From Epithemia pelagica (lineage: Eukaryota > Bacillariophyta > Bacillariophyceae > Surirellales > Surirellaceae), in contig OX337230.1 in the NCBI GenBank assembly GCA_946965045.2, forward strand, positions 3,038,001-3,102,000: DNA of 64,000 bases, given 5' to 3'. Shown here one piece after another: positions 42,478 to 54,391 of this stretch. The position numbers were made by a program, and so were the translations under genes. Positions within the stretch are counted from its first letter, which is position 1, and each line of letters opens with the position of its first letter. The notes under the pieces were generated by a model, which had not been told where the DNA came from, made no database searches, and saw nothing but the letters and a program-made list of their open reading frames with translations.

Positions 42478-44616
42478 CTATGATGATTCTGGCGCCGGAA
42501 CAGGTCCTGTTGATGACAACGAAGACTTAGAGGAAGACCCATCCGGTTGCGGATTATTGTCTGCTCCTCTCCGTTGGAATAGTCGATTGAATAGAAAGGG
42601 TCCCCACCAGATTCGACCGGTGAAGCACAAGGCCCTAAATATTTGAAAAATACCAAACAAGAGCCACACTTGACCCACCGACCCTTTGCGCATTTTAATC
42701 ACCAGCAAGGCGGGAGGGAGCATGGCCGTACTCAACAGGTACACCACAGCCAAGAATCCCAACTGTCGTCGCGCCAACAAGACACCTTCTCCCACCGCCA
42801 CAGGAGCCCAGGCAAAGGCACCCAACCATAAATACTTGGCCAATGGCTTGACAGCGTTTTGAACCGTGGTGTCGCTGGTCAAAATACCACCAAAGTACGC
42901 TGGAATCAACGAGACAAGACTCGCAATCCCGGCGGCCGACAAGAAACCCAGTCCCAACAAAGTCGTCGATACCCGTTGGGCTGCATGTTCCCATGGTTTC
43001 ACTTCCGAAAACTGTTTCGTCTTGTCTTTCTGCTGTTCCATAAAGTTTTGAATGGGTGCCAAGAACGGCGGCAAGAAGGTTTGCGCTGTTTGACTAATCA
43101 CTTCCAAAAAGGGACTGCAAAAGAAGAGTAAACTCAGAATAATTTGATGCGCAGCCAATGGTGTTGGTTGTCCCGGAACACCTGCTGCCGCGTTGGTCAT
43201 GAAACCAAAAGCGGCCAGTTTGCCCAAAATCAATGTCAAGACGGGAGCGGCAAAACTCAAAAAAGATTTGGAAGTGACCATCGTTTGGTTGTTTTTCTTT
43301 TTTGCTTGTTCTTCCATTTGTGTCGTTTTGCGAGTGCCAACGATTCCCAAGTGGTGGTCATGAACTAGTTTTCGTCGTGCGGGGACCAACAGTGCCGCAG
43401 TGGCGGCCCATTGTGCGACCGTTGTGGCAATGGCAGCTCCGGTCAACCCCAAATTGAGACGGTTCACCAAGAGATAATCTCCCGAAACATTAATCACGGT
43501 CGAATACACAATTGCAATCAAGGGTGTCACAGAATCTTTGGCACCCAACAAGGCCGCCTGCAAAACACCCAATAGCAAACTGGTGGGCATGTGCAAGGCT
43601 CGGACGCGGACGTAGTATGTGGCCGACTCCAACAGCTCCGGTGTCGTTTCTACGGCATCGGCCCCAATGTACAAACGCAAGAGTGGTCTACAGACGGTCA
43701 ACAAGAGAATCATGATGGCAAATCCACATTGCAACGACACACGTGCCGCAGTGCGTACCACCGACTCAGCCTGGATGTTAAATGTTTCCTGACTATCATC
43801 CTTTGATTGATCGACCGAGGAAGAAGCACGGGCCGACGAGTACAAATTTGTCGTTGCCACATTCAGAAAGGCAAACAGGTACGTGGCTCCGTCCATAAAA
43901 GTTGTGGCAGGCCCCAAAGCTTCAGAAAGAAATTGTAGAATCAGCAATGTGAGACGATATAAATATGAAAAAGCATGACTGACGAAAAGGGTTCATTGGT
44001 GCCAACCCACCTGCCAATCTTTTTGCGGACATATCCGGGGAGCCCGAAAGACCAACAAACGAAGTATCAACCAAAGACAGCAATGGGCCTGCAATCCACA
44101 ATCCCAAACAGGGCAAAGCAAATTTCGTATATTGCAAAAGGGTTGGCATTTCTGGTAGTTTTCCAAGGGCGACATTGTTGTTCTTGCTGGACTGTGAGTT
44201 TGTTGATGCCGTTGACGACGGCGTCGTCGACGCGTTTTCCTCCAACTCTTCCTGTGCTCCACCCCGAATTGCTTCTACCGTAGTACCATCAGGAAGTCGA
44301 GAGTTATCTGTTCTCTCGAGGGGAATGGCATCATCGGATGTGATTGAGGCTTCTTGGCTTTCTTCATCGACATTCGTGTTGGTTGTGGCCGAAAGAACAG
44401 TGGCTGTTTGAAGTCTTCGAGATCTAGGAAAGATCAATGGCTCGCATGCCGATGATGCCGATGGAAGGGATGACGAGAGTCGCCTACATCGTGAGGCAGC
44501 GGTTGTCTTTCTCGCAAACTCCGCTAGAGGTGGAGTTGAGGTGGAGTTGCCAAAGCTCTTCCTTGACTCGCTTGCAGAACTGCCAGCCAAAGAATAAAAA
44601 CAATCCTCTCCATCAT
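42478..44616 (-). CDS. MATE-family transporter
   Basis: The main exons are 44523-44011 and 43919-42478, joined by an intron GTGGGT...TGAAG. The membrane part has about 12 hydrophobic spans, including YTKFALPCLGLWIAGPLLSL with VDTSFVGL, the MATE entry motif. LLLGVLQAALLGAKDSVTPL and LGLTGAAIATTVAQWAATAALL follow. It resembles the plant EDS5/DTX45-type and bacterial DinF branch, which export small molecules by H+ or Na+ antiport. The start is unclear: the long frame has no good ATG. A 44-nt intron (44567-44524, GTCAAG...TCTAG) would add MMERIVFILWLAVLQA, a signal peptide, from ATG 44616, giving 667 residues. That first exon is inference. Confidence 0.85.
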
Positions 44617-45024
44617 CCTCCGTCTATTCGTTCGATCCATTCGAACAGAACTGGACAAGGACAAAGACACGACAAGGCGTCGAGAATCTTCGAATGGCAT
44701 TTGGCCATTCATGCCGATCGCCCACCGCCATCAAAACCTCCAAGATCCTGCGACTGCGACGTACGTACTCGGACAGGAGTCGATATGACGTCACCATATC
44801 CCTCAAAAGCGACCCGACACCAGACCCGAATCCAATGGACCGACTGACATGGCTCCATCGATCCCAACGAGAATTCTGGTAGATTCAAGACTCCAAACCC
44901 GAACACTCCGAAGAGCAGGTCTTGTTGATGTCAAGGAATGTCGCGATTCATAGGCCTGCATACAATTCTCGGAGTCGCACCGAGTACCGCTTCGTTCTTG
45001 ATCTGTCCGAGTCACCGTTCTGAA

Positions 45025-45107
45025 CCCTCGGTATCAGTGTCCACTGCTTAGCTGTTTTTTGTCTGTGCCACCTTCATAGGTTCCCAGGTGGACACAGACA
45101 GAAAATT
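45025..45107 (+). repeat. Inverted repeat arm, left
   Basis: The 83 bases are the reverse complement of 46341-46423 with about two mismatches. Arms contain CAGTGTCCACTGCTTAGCTG. No target duplication is visible at the outer edges. Confidence 0.93.
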
Positions 45108-46340
45108 TCACTTTTCGTCTGTCCTTTTCACCAATATGGTTCCTCGTGCTGGTGGAAATGCCGGCGTGCAAGTGACAGTTGGCGATTAGCATCTTCCTGT
45201 GACCGTGACCACGATTCAAATTTGGAATCCTTTCACACGACTCTCGTCTCGTCACAAAAATCTCACACGCGGTGTCAAAAACATCGACATTGACCATGAA
45301 ACGAGCTCTTTCCGAATCCTTGCGACCTGAAGCAGTATTTTGGTTTTTCTCTCTTGTTGCTTGTTGTTTGTCTCTTAGCTTCTTTCATGTCCTGTATAGT
45401 TTTCTCACACGTTATCTCATTAATCTTTGTCCCTGTTAATGTTGATGCTTGGTGCTCCTTTTATTTTGTCGCAATGAAATGGAGGACAAGTCATTGTCGG
45501 CCGTTTGCCACAACTTCTCCTTGCTTTAATCGTAGTGCTGTTTGATTGTTGGCTGGTTGTGTTCTTATTTTTGTAGCATGTTTTTTTACTGTCATCATTG
45601 TGCTTCGCCCATCTCCATGTCGACCACAGATCAAGAACCTTTCGTTGTGTGTCGGATACTCAAGTACCTAAACCTAGAGATGACGACAAACTGAGGCAGC
45701 TTGTTGCCACTAGGCCTACTCAAACTAGTCTTCATAGATCACAGAGTCGATCAGATATGCTTCAAGATGGCCTCAAAGCTACACCAGAGTGTCATGGTTG
45801 TTGAAAGCACGGCAATAAAACGCACGATCTTACAAAATCTATGAAAGATTAGAACTAAACTTCTGATAGAAACTCCTAAAATACTCCTACAAAGAAATGA
45901 ATCTCTATGTGGTCTTTAATTTTAAGCCGAGGCTCGAATGGAGAATTGGCATTCCATAGGCACAAACATTCACTCTCAATGAAGTGGACAGAGAGAGAGA
46001 CAGTTGTCGAATGTCGAATATCAGAAGAGAAAAACGAATACAAGTGTGAGGGAGAAGTTAGAATGACAGTACAAGAACTGTTGTTGTCATGGAAACATTT
46101 TTGTACGTTCAAACTTACCTCAATTGCATGAAAGGCGACAATTCATGCCATGCCATTGTGGGTGATGGCCTCTGTATGATTTTATGGGGGATTCGGATGG
46201 CGCATTCTGCAAAGACCAACCAACCGTCATCCACGCAGGGCCGCTTGCTGGGCATGCGTCTGATTCATGAACTGCGAAAACTCCAGCTGTGTATGCGTGC
46301 CAATTTGCAATTTAGTCATTTCCATTTGCGTCAAAAAGGA

Positions 46341-46423
46341 AATTTTCTGTCTGTGTCCACTCGGGAACCTATGAAGGTGGCACAGACAAAAAACAGCTAA
46401 GCAGTGGACACTGATACCGAGGG
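46341..46423 (-). repeat. Inverted repeat arm, right
   Basis: This is the reverse-complement partner of 45025-45107, 1.23 kb away, ending about 50 bases before the next start codon. Confidence 0.93.
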
Positions 46424-46475
46424 ACTCATTCCGCATGGAACAAGATTCAATCACCCATGTCTGGCCAAAATCTGA

Positions 46476-47213
46476 ATGTTCCGTGTTCCATTGACGCTGC
46501 CGTGCCAAGATGAGTACAAGAATCTTCGCATAGGTAGATTCCGAAATGACCAGTGGCAAAACCACAGATTCCGTCTTGTTTCAGGCGCGACTGTGTGGCT
46601 CTTGATTCTCTACCACACACAACACGTCAAATCTCTCGAATCGTCCACGTACACCCGACGTGGAAAAAAATTAAAACACAAAGTTGCTCCTCCACCATCG
46701 GAAAACACAAAATCAAAGACTGCAACAAGTCAAACACCCGAATCAACACCTTTTCAACGTTTTCCTCTTATCGTCAACACAATGAACCGAAGAATGATGA
46801 ATGAAGCCGAATCATCACAAGTGTGGTTGACCTCAAGACCACGATCCAGAAGACCTCGCAGTGAGGCCATTCCCATCAAGAGCAAGTCGCTGTCCATCAA
46901 GATGTCATTATCAGAACCAGTTTCCTCCAACGACAGTGTCGCCTCGACCGACTCAGACTCCAGCGCCGACCGGAGGTACGAGTTTGCCACGTGGCAAATG
47001 TACAATCGCATCATTGACTATCGGCAGAGGAATCCCCACACTTGCCGATATCAGAATCAGTCGGAAGAGGAGGATGGCTTCTCTTCCTATGAAGACTCAA
47101 ACTTGGTGGGACGAGAGAGCACGTCGCGAGTTGCCGCATCAAGTCATCAACGAATGATGATGGAGAATCTTGACACTTCGGTCGAGGACGAGATATTTGA
47201 TTTGGAACTGTAA
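46476..47213 (+). CDS. Hypothetical protein with N-terminal hydrophobic segment
   Basis: The 245-residue product starts at ATG 46476. A moderately hydrophobic stretch, SGATVWLLILYHTQ, lies near residue 40. A serine/acid-rich block (SSNDSVASTDSDSSADR) precedes YEFATWQMYNRIIDYRQRNP, the only segment that looks conserved. I believe similar TWxMYxRI segments occur in small diatom proteins, but cannot confirm it here. The C-terminus is acidic (SVEDEIFDLEL). No function can be given. Confidence 0.5.
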   Translation: MFRVPLTLPCQDEYKNLRIGRFRNDQWQNHRFRLVSGATVWLLILYHTQHVKSLESSTYTRRGKKLKHKVAPPPSENTKSKTATSQTPESTPFQRFPLIVNTMNRRMMNEAESSQVWLTSRPRSRRPRSEAIPIKSKSLSIKMSLSEPVSSNDSVASTDSDSSADRRYEFATWQMYNRIIDYRQRNPHTCRYQNQSEEEDGFSSYEDSNLVGRESTSRVAASSHQRMMMENLDTSVEDEIFDLEL

Positions 47214-47988
47214 CCCCGTGTACATACGTTTTTGTTCCATTCACAACTATCATAAACATAGAAATAAAATTTTCTCTACGTCTTTGCTCCAATATACTTC
47301 TTATTGATTGAATCAATTGATGGTCGAAACGAATCTTCCCCTTCCAGGACCATTGCAAAACTTCCCCCATTGACACGTCCGCCTTGGTATGGAAAACTAC
47401 AACTATCGTAAACCGAAGTGTTTCTTGTGTCACCTAGGTGCATCTACTACTCCTAGCCTCTCATGGACAAACCAAAAGTTAAAGGCACAAGTACAAAAAA
47501 GTTTCCGATAGCCAGCAAAATGATAATGCAGGCCATTTCAACGTTCTTTTGCATCTTAGCGCCTATGTGCAAGAAAACCGCCCGATGGGATGGCGGCGTA
47601 GATTGCTTGTTGGTTTCGTTTCGCTCCCGGGACACTGGAACGAAGGTCGGGAAATGTACAAGGACGATCCAGGGTCGATTCACTACATTGATCAAAAAAT
47701 GACGTCGGAAACCATTTGTTGACCAGACCAGAGCTATTTTTGCCAGACCAACAGGAAAGGAGTAGATTGTGATACAGGTAGTTTTTTCATCTCTACAACG
47801 CGCCACCGATACTGTAGGGTGCCTAAAACTTGAATTTGACACGAGGATCACGGTCTGCAACGACAAAGCAAGAGCAGCATTGACGAGAGTGTTGACCGCA
47901 ACATGGACATCGCGCAAACGAGAAAACGTGAAAACAAGATAGCTTGTCAGTCAAACTCAGACGTATCAAGAAACAAAGAGCACACATT
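47214..47988. other. Intergenic between convergent genes
   Basis: No gene, repeat or RNA is visible. It contains a CTACTACTCCTAGCC motif near 47447 that echoes the palindromic motif seen at 2527 and 29200. Confidence 0.55.
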
Positions 47989-49054
47989 TCAGAATCGCAA
48001 ATGCATCGAAAACGACAATGCCAACACGGAAAGAGCCATGGTCCGACGACGTCCCACGTGTCCTCGTTTGGTGACGACTTTTTTCCACAACGTCAGCGAA
48101 TCCAAACATCACAACAAATCACGTACCAACATTCTCGTAGAGTTGATAGAGCATTTCTGCCGACTGGACAGGTGCTTGAACCGTGACAGACAACCATTTG
48201 CCCAAAGCCCGGTGTGTAAAGGGAACTTTTTCGATGGAAACTTGACAAGATTCGGCCACAATGGCCACCATTTCCTCAATGAAATTCCCTTCATTGGCAC
48301 CCACAATTTTGAGGGTAAAGTCGCAGGGATACTCCACCAAGGCTTCAAAGACTCGAGATTTTTCACCCGTTTCTTCATTGGCGTACAAAGTATAGCCCTG
48401 ATCGTCGTATTCGGGTTTGCGGGGATCGTTCAAACTCTTGGGACCAATCGCCACATAGGGCTTTTCGCTACCTTTCTTTGAGGGCTTCCCAAACCCTTGT
48501 CCTGCGGTTGGTACTCCATTAATGGTGGAAGGTTGGGACGCCAGACTGGGACCTTTGCGTTCTCGCAGCAGCTTGATAATGTTCGATTCGAAGGGATCCA
48601 CCGAGTCGGATGTGTCTTTTGCTTCCTCTGCGGTTGGCTTTTCTGGTTCCTTATCATCACTACTATCGTTTTCATCATTTTTATCATCTTGCGGAACTGG
48701 ATTGAAAAAGGATCCAGCTTGTTGGGCCCAAAGACGAACCGACCGAGAGGACGACGTCCCCCCAGTCAGTGGTGGAGTAGATGACAAGGACATGAAATCT
48801 AGGGTGGACTGCTCGCAATCGCAGTGTCTGGCTCCCCGACGTCGCCCTGTTGAACCAATTGCCGAATGTCTCGTGGTAGTGGAGATAAAGCTTGTGCTTC
48901 TTGTCCTTTCCTTACTAAAGTAACTCGGATGATAGTAGAGGTCATTGGCATTGGCATGTGCCACCGGCGAGGAGAGGGCGAGGACGGCTATTGACAAACA
49001 GAGAGCCACAATGACCCAACCCCTCGACAAGCAATCGCATTGACCGATCAACAT
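47989..49054 (-). CDS. DUF493 (YbeD-like)-domain protein with signal peptide
   Basis: ATG 49054 opens MLIGQCDCLSRGWVIVALCL and then SIAVLALSSPVAHANA, a signal peptide, followed by a Ser/Thr/Arg-rich stretch like a plastid transit peptide. After an acidic linker, the C-terminal domain (about residues 235-310) reads FEALVEYPCDFTLKIVGAN, EEMVAIVAESC and KWLSVTVQAPVQSAEMLYQLYENV, as in DUF493/UPF0250. The long frame would end at 48119 just past ENVGT. A donor GTACGT at 48126 and acceptor at 48078 would instead add a 29-residue exon to 47989. The ending is uncertain. Function of the family is unknown; an ACT-like regulatory fold is known for bacterial YbeD. Confidence 0.7.
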
Positions 49055-49278
49055 TTGAGTTCTCTCGGTATTATTACGTCGTCTAAACCACACCAAGAAC
49101 CGCAACAAGAACACGACAATGGATCTATGATCTTTTTGTTTGGACACTTCTAGTCGAAAATGTGGGCGGAACGCGGAACCATTTTGTGGTTGCGTGTTCA
49201 ACCCGACGACGGTCGGTCGGTGACCAATGGCCGCAATACATAGCTCATCGAAAAGCAGTCCGAGACATAACGACAAAC

Positions 49279-49294
49279 TGTCGGGTCGGGAAGA
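49279..49294. repeat. Target-site duplication of the non-LTR element, left
   Basis: TGTCGGGTCGGGAAGA occurs here and again at 57137-57152, exactly flanking the non-LTR retrotransposon. Sixteen matching bases are typical of target-primed reverse transcription. Confidence 0.92.
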
Positions 49295-49416
49295 CAATTC
49301 TGAGGTCAAGCAAATCGAAAAGCTCTCGACACTGCAGCGTTGTCCCCCAAAAATTTGGAAATTTAGTAGAAACAGTACCAAGTTCTACGTGGATCTTTTG
49401 AAGAAAGATACCGACC

Positions 49417-50379
49417 ATGGCCGAAGAGGTGCCCAAGTCCACTCTCGCCATGGACGACGCAAGTACCGACACAGCATCGGCACATAATCACTATACCAAG
49501 AAGTATGTCGGAGAAGAGAAAGNNNNNNNNNNNNNNNNNNNNNNNNNNNNNNNNNNNNNNNNNNNNNNNNNNNNNNNNNNNNNNNNNNNNNNNNNNNNNN
49601 NNNNNNNNNNNNNNNNNNNNNNNNNNNNNNNNNNNNNNNNNNNNNNNNNNNNNNNNNNNNNNNNNNNNNNNNNNNNNNNNNNNNNNNNNNNNNNNNNNNN
49701 NNNNNNNNNNNNNNNNNNNNNNAACGCAAGAATGCTGGTTCATCACTGGCAGGAAAATGAAACAAGAATTTCTAATCTCGGCTTCTTTGTTGAAATAGAT
49801 CCGAGCAATGTTACTTCAGAAGAGGCTGTCGACCGCGTACAAAAAGAGATGATTAAGCAGAATACTGGATTATCAGTCAAGAAGATTCCCAAGTTCAAGA
49901 TGGTCTTTACTTCCCCGTTTATCTATGACGACTTCAATGAGAAGTGTAACTCCAAAGCATACGGGTTACAGTGTTGCCAAGATGATGCAAAAACTCTCAT
50001 CAAGATACTCAAAGAAACGTACAAAAAGAATCCAGTCTTTTTGTTCCATCGACTTCGTCACCAAGATGAAGCGAGCAAAGAGATTTATAGAAGCGCTCTG
50101 ATTCATCAGAACGCTTACCTCAAAGAGCATCAAGTGGTCCCAGTTGTTGGTCTCACCGATGATATCATGTTCTATCTACGCGAGAAAATCATGGCAATAG
50201 TTGGAGTGACAGACGTATCCAAGCATAGAGACACTGCGAAGACAGGACGTTTCAATGTGCACACCACCCGTAATCATATGAATAGCGTCACCAAGGCACT
50301 CAGAGGATCAATCGGAGAAATGGTCCAAACTGCTTTGACCGAGTACAGCGACTTGCGCTTGCCAAGCAAGTTTCCTTAA
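49417..50379 (+). pseudogene. LINE ORF1-like frame, interrupted by N gap
   Basis: The frame reads through the gap only because the gap length keeps phase, which need not be real. The visible C-terminal part (EEAVDRVQKEMIKQNTGLSV, VFTSPFIYDDF, NPVFLFHRLRHQDEASKEIY) is unlike cellular proteins known to me. Its position right after the left target duplication identifies it as element ORF1. Confidence 0.55.
49523..49722. other. Assembly gap (200 N)
   Basis: Two hundred consecutive N. The round length suggests a placeholder; the true missing length is unknown. Confidence 1.
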
Positions 50380-50439
50380 CCTGGCCTAGCCTTTAAGAAA
50401 GGAGCCTATGAAGATGAAGACGACAACAAGAACAACTCA

Positions 50440-51222
50440 ATGGAAACATACATCTCGTCCTGCGCCTCCATGTTCTCCAGTACGTCCAATCAAGATTATT
50501 ACAAAGAAGAGATTGATCCGGGTATGTATCACCCACCCAGTGGATCGAGTCCAGTTACACAAGCATGGAAATGTCCCGTGAAGATTCCAGCGGTTGTTGC
50601 TGTTGAAACTAGAACGGACCAAACGCCGAGTGTGATGACTACAAGCGACGAACGAGAAAAGCGACTGATGGCTGAAAATGCAAAGCAGCAGAAAGAGATC
50701 GATGATCTGAAAGCAATGGTACGAAAACTGCAAGAAGCACAAGGACACAAAACAGAAACTAGCGTCGTTGCTGCGAAGGAACTAGAATCAAGAACGGTCG
50801 AAAATCCTCCACAAGCAACATACTCAGAAACAAGCACCGTCACTACCCCCAGAGCTCCTCCTGCACCGGATTCCACTAGCATTCTTCAACCCGAAGTTAT
50901 TCAGCAGATAGCTTCTCTGGTCTTGAATGCAGTCGAAAGCAAATTGCAACTACCAAGCTCTCAACCTTCAACCACAGCGAGTTACGAACAACAGGAACCA
51001 ACGATTGGGGCCAAACGACAAAAACCAACTGACTCAATTGACTCAACACAGAACCAGCCCACTGTCGCAGCCAGAGAGAGCAAGGCGATCAGTAATGAGG
51101 CGACTCCTAATCATGAAGTTGGAAAAATTACAGATTCCAGCATGACACTCAACCAGTCATCGGCCAGCTTGGAGATGGACGTGAGTGCAATCGAAAAGAG
51201 TGTAAATCATGACGACAATTAG
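50440..51222 (+). CDS. LINE-encoded coiled-coil protein
   Basis: The 260-residue ORF has a coiled coil (EREKRLMAENAKQQKEIDDL, KAMVRKLQEAQ) and a Ser/Thr/Gln-rich remainder. Its end overlaps the next frame by 14 bases (ATGACGACAATTAG), a possible termination-reinitiation arrangement. Coiled-coil ORF1 proteins that trimerise and bind RNA are common in LINEs. Confidence 0.6.
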   Translation: METYISSCASMFSSTSNQDYYKEEIDPGMYHPPSGSSPVTQAWKCPVKIPAVVAVETRTDQTPSVMTTSDEREKRLMAENAKQQKEIDDLKAMVRKLQEAQGHKTETSVVAAKELESRTVENPPQATYSETSTVTTPRAPPAPDSTSILQPEVIQQIASLVLNAVESKLQLPSSQPSTTASYEQQEPTIGAKRQKPTDSIDSTQNQPTVAARESKAISNEATPNHEVGKITDSSMTLNQSSASLEMDVSAIEKSVNHDDN

Positions 51223-52237
51223 TGCAGATTTACCCAACAACAACTACTTAGATCAATCCGATCATCTCTATGTACCGACCATTGAAATAGACACTGTCTC
51301 AGACAGTGATTCAGAATATGATGAAAATCAAGAGCGAGAAGGAACCGAACAACCACAAGAAATTGAAGAAATTGAACAAGATAGCTATGCAAACAACGGG
51401 TATATTGAAGAAGAAATCAAAGAGAAACCGGACGGCTGTTTTCGAGTCTTTGGTAAGAATCCAGATGGGATCACCCTAGGGCACGACGGTGGCGAGTTTG
51501 CAGATTGGTGTACTGAAATGGCGATGCTCCAGGTTGATTCATGGGGCATTTATGAACTTAACCTCGACACTCAAAGGCCTGCAGTCAAGGATATACTATT
51601 CAACACAGTACGGCGAGATCAAGAACACAATCGACTGGTATTTGGCAGCAGTACAATACCCTCGAGAAAGAGTAATTACAAACCTGGAGGAGTACTACTA
51701 GCAACCACTGGTAGAATGACGGGACGAGTTGTACGTCAAGGAACAGACAGAATGGGACGATGGGCTTTCCAAATCTTTGCCGGAACAGGTGGCAAATTGC
51801 TTACACTGATAACTGCTTATCAAGTATGCCAACAAGCGGTCGTGGAAGACGACGAAATAAAGAGTTTTACTTGCAGTGCTCAGCAAGTTAGTATGTTACG
51901 TCAGGAGGGTCGGTATGAATCGCCTCGCGATGCATTCATTCAAGACATGATTTGCTTCATTCGAGAACAACAAAACAGGGGCTCGGACATTCTTTTGTTC
52001 GGCAATTTTAATGAACCTTTACAGTCAAGCAATAGTGGTATGGGACGTGTCGCTTTGGAATGCAATTTATATGATATAATGGAACAGGCCGTTGGACAGA
52101 CTGACTTCGGGACGTATGCAAGAGGGAGCAACCGAATTGATGACGCTTTAGGAACCGCTAATGTTCTCGAGCATTACTTCAAGCATGTTATGAGCCTTTC
52201 AATTCAAGGGGTAAGGGCGATCACCGAAACTTGGTAA
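51209..52237 (+). pseudogene. LINE endonuclease (EEP-like) frame
   Basis: The frame shows an acidic leader and then the exonuclease-endonuclease-phosphatase pattern: MLQVDSWGIYELNLD, GGVLLATTGRMTGRVV, DILLFGNFNEPL. The usual catalytic GDFN reads GNFN, and the final SDH motif is not found before the stop. It overlaps the following frame by 7 bases. The endonuclease is therefore probably inactive. Confidence 0.75.
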
Positions 52238-54072
52238 TGGACTTTGATATCAAGCAATTATTCGGGAACGAAACACAGGCATTGGGACCAATTTGCAGCA
52301 GAGAGTTCACATCGAAAGATCTTGCTTCCAACAGAGAGTACATACAACAGAAGCATAAGTACCTCCAAGATCACAACTTTGCAACGAGAATTGAAAACGC
52401 TAAGAATGATTGGAATCTAACAACAATGGAACGATTAGACGCTGACTTTCAACGTGCCGGAACAATCGCGGCAAACCGATGTGCGAGGAAACCGAGAAAT
52501 ATCCCGTTTGCGTCTGAGATTGCCCAATTACGGCAATACAAAAGCTTATTGCAGAAAGTCATTTCACAGCACCGACTTCAAATGCATTGTGATGAAGGGA
52601 TTCAGCGATTGGCTCAACGTCATCCACACCTCCATATTCCGGCAAGCTTTGAAGAATGTATGGAGATTCTCAAAGGAGTACAACGGCAGATAAGAGAAAT
52701 GACAAAAACTGCTACACATCGGCGACAGAACGAACAACAGTCTTTACTGAAAGCTGCATTGGACCGGGGTGATAAGAAAGAGGCAAAGTCCATTAGAAGA
52801 AGAATGGCTGCCGAAAGGACCAAAGCAATGTACAAGAAATTGCGGCAATGTCGCGGAGAAACTCGTGCTGGCATTACCAGGCTGGATGTGCCAGCAGACC
52901 GCACTGATACAGATTACTCAAATTGTTGCCAATGGATCACGATCAAAACGCCTGCAGAAATAGAGGAAAGCCTCTTAAAACGCAATCAACTACACTTCGG
53001 ACAAGCGCATGGGACCTTTCCAACTGTGCCCCCATTTTCAGAATGGATTGATTGGGCGGCTTCTACCTATACATCGGAACTCATCTTAGAAGGACAATGG
53101 AACCAACCGGATCTTGACGAACTCTCTCAGAACCTCATTGATCATATGAAAGCTCGCACTTCGCTTGATGCAATCAAAGGTCCTATTTCAGTTGAAGAAT
53201 GGACTGATAAGATATGAAAGTGGCCCGAGGCGACAACCACGTCACCGTCAGGATTTCATCTCACTCATAGTAAGGCTCTGGTTGCAGAGCACGACCTTGA
53301 TCCCAATACCAAAGAAGGACAACAATTAAACCAACAGCGGCAAGATTTGATTCAGTGGCAAGTGGATATTATTAACCTTGCAATCAAGAATTCCTACTCT
53401 CTCGAGCGTTGGAAGCATATCGTGAATGTCATGATTCCCAAGGAATCTGGGAACCGAAAGATTCATCGATTACAAGTCATACACATATATGAGCAAGATT
53501 ACAATTTGATCTTGGCTCTTAAGTGGCGGTCTCTCATTCAAACAGGAGTGAAACAACAATTAATCAACGACTCTCAGTTCGGAGCTGTTCCGGGAAAAGA
53601 CGCTATCATTCCAACCATGATAGAAGAGTATCAATACGAGATTAGCAGAGCAAGCAAAAGACCATTGGTGCATCTCGACTACGATGCTACCGCCTGTTAT
53701 GATAGGATCATAATGAATTTCGGCAGTTTGGTCTCTCGGAGCTTTGGCCAACACCGGTCGATAGTGTTTATAAACGCAAAAACACTGGAAGAGGCAAAGT
53801 ACAATTTAAAAACCCAACTTGGAGTCTCGGAGCCGTGGTACAAGCATTGTACAATCCACCCGGTCTACGGTTCCGGCCAAGGCGCCGGGAAATTGCCAGC
53901 CATCTGGTGTATTATTAGTTCAGTTCTCTTTGACACCTACGAGTCACGAGCATATGGCGCATCCTTTCAGTCACCTGATGGGCAAGTCAAAGTGAGGATT
54001 TTTATGATTGGCTTTGTTGATGATACGAGTGGAAGCATCAACAATTTCCTGCTCCCAGAGCCCGCCTCCTGA
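52231..54072 (+). pseudogene. LINE reverse transcriptase, with internal stop
   Basis: Frame 52231-53217 is an arginine/lysine-rich linker; after the TGA it stays open from 53218 to 54072. The RT blocks are visible: QFGAVPGKDAIIPTM, LDYDATACYDRIIMN with the first catalytic Asp, GSGQGAGKLPAIW, and FMIGFVDDTSGSIN with the FVDD form of the YxDD box. The palm ends in a frameshift near 54070, where the frame moves on to 54310 and 54392. Confidence 0.85.
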
Positions 54073-54391
54073 ACACTATATTCAACGGGCCACATGCGAT
54101 GCACAACGTTGGAGCAATGTCCTTTCTCTCTCTGGAGGAGGACAACAAAAGACATGCTCTTATCATTTCCTGTATTACAAGTTTACCATTGATGCTTTAG
54201 CAGTGTTGCAAGACGGAGAATTTGGGCCCAAGATTGAGATCGAGTTCGAATCAGGAGAATCACCACGGCCACTCAAACAACTCTCTGCGTATTCAAGTCA
54301 CAAAACATAAGGAGTCCAAAAGGCTCCAAGTTCTACTAACAAAGGACTGTTTGAGTCTCTCCGAAAGAAAAACAAGAAACACACTGAAGTC

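Larger units (their letters stand above)
44617..46475. other. Long intergenic region bounded by an inverted repeat
   Basis: No convincing gene is visible. Two 83-bp arms at 45025-45107 and 46341-46423 are inverted copies. The T-rich stretch 45340-45600 has no coding potential that I can support. Confidence 0.6.
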
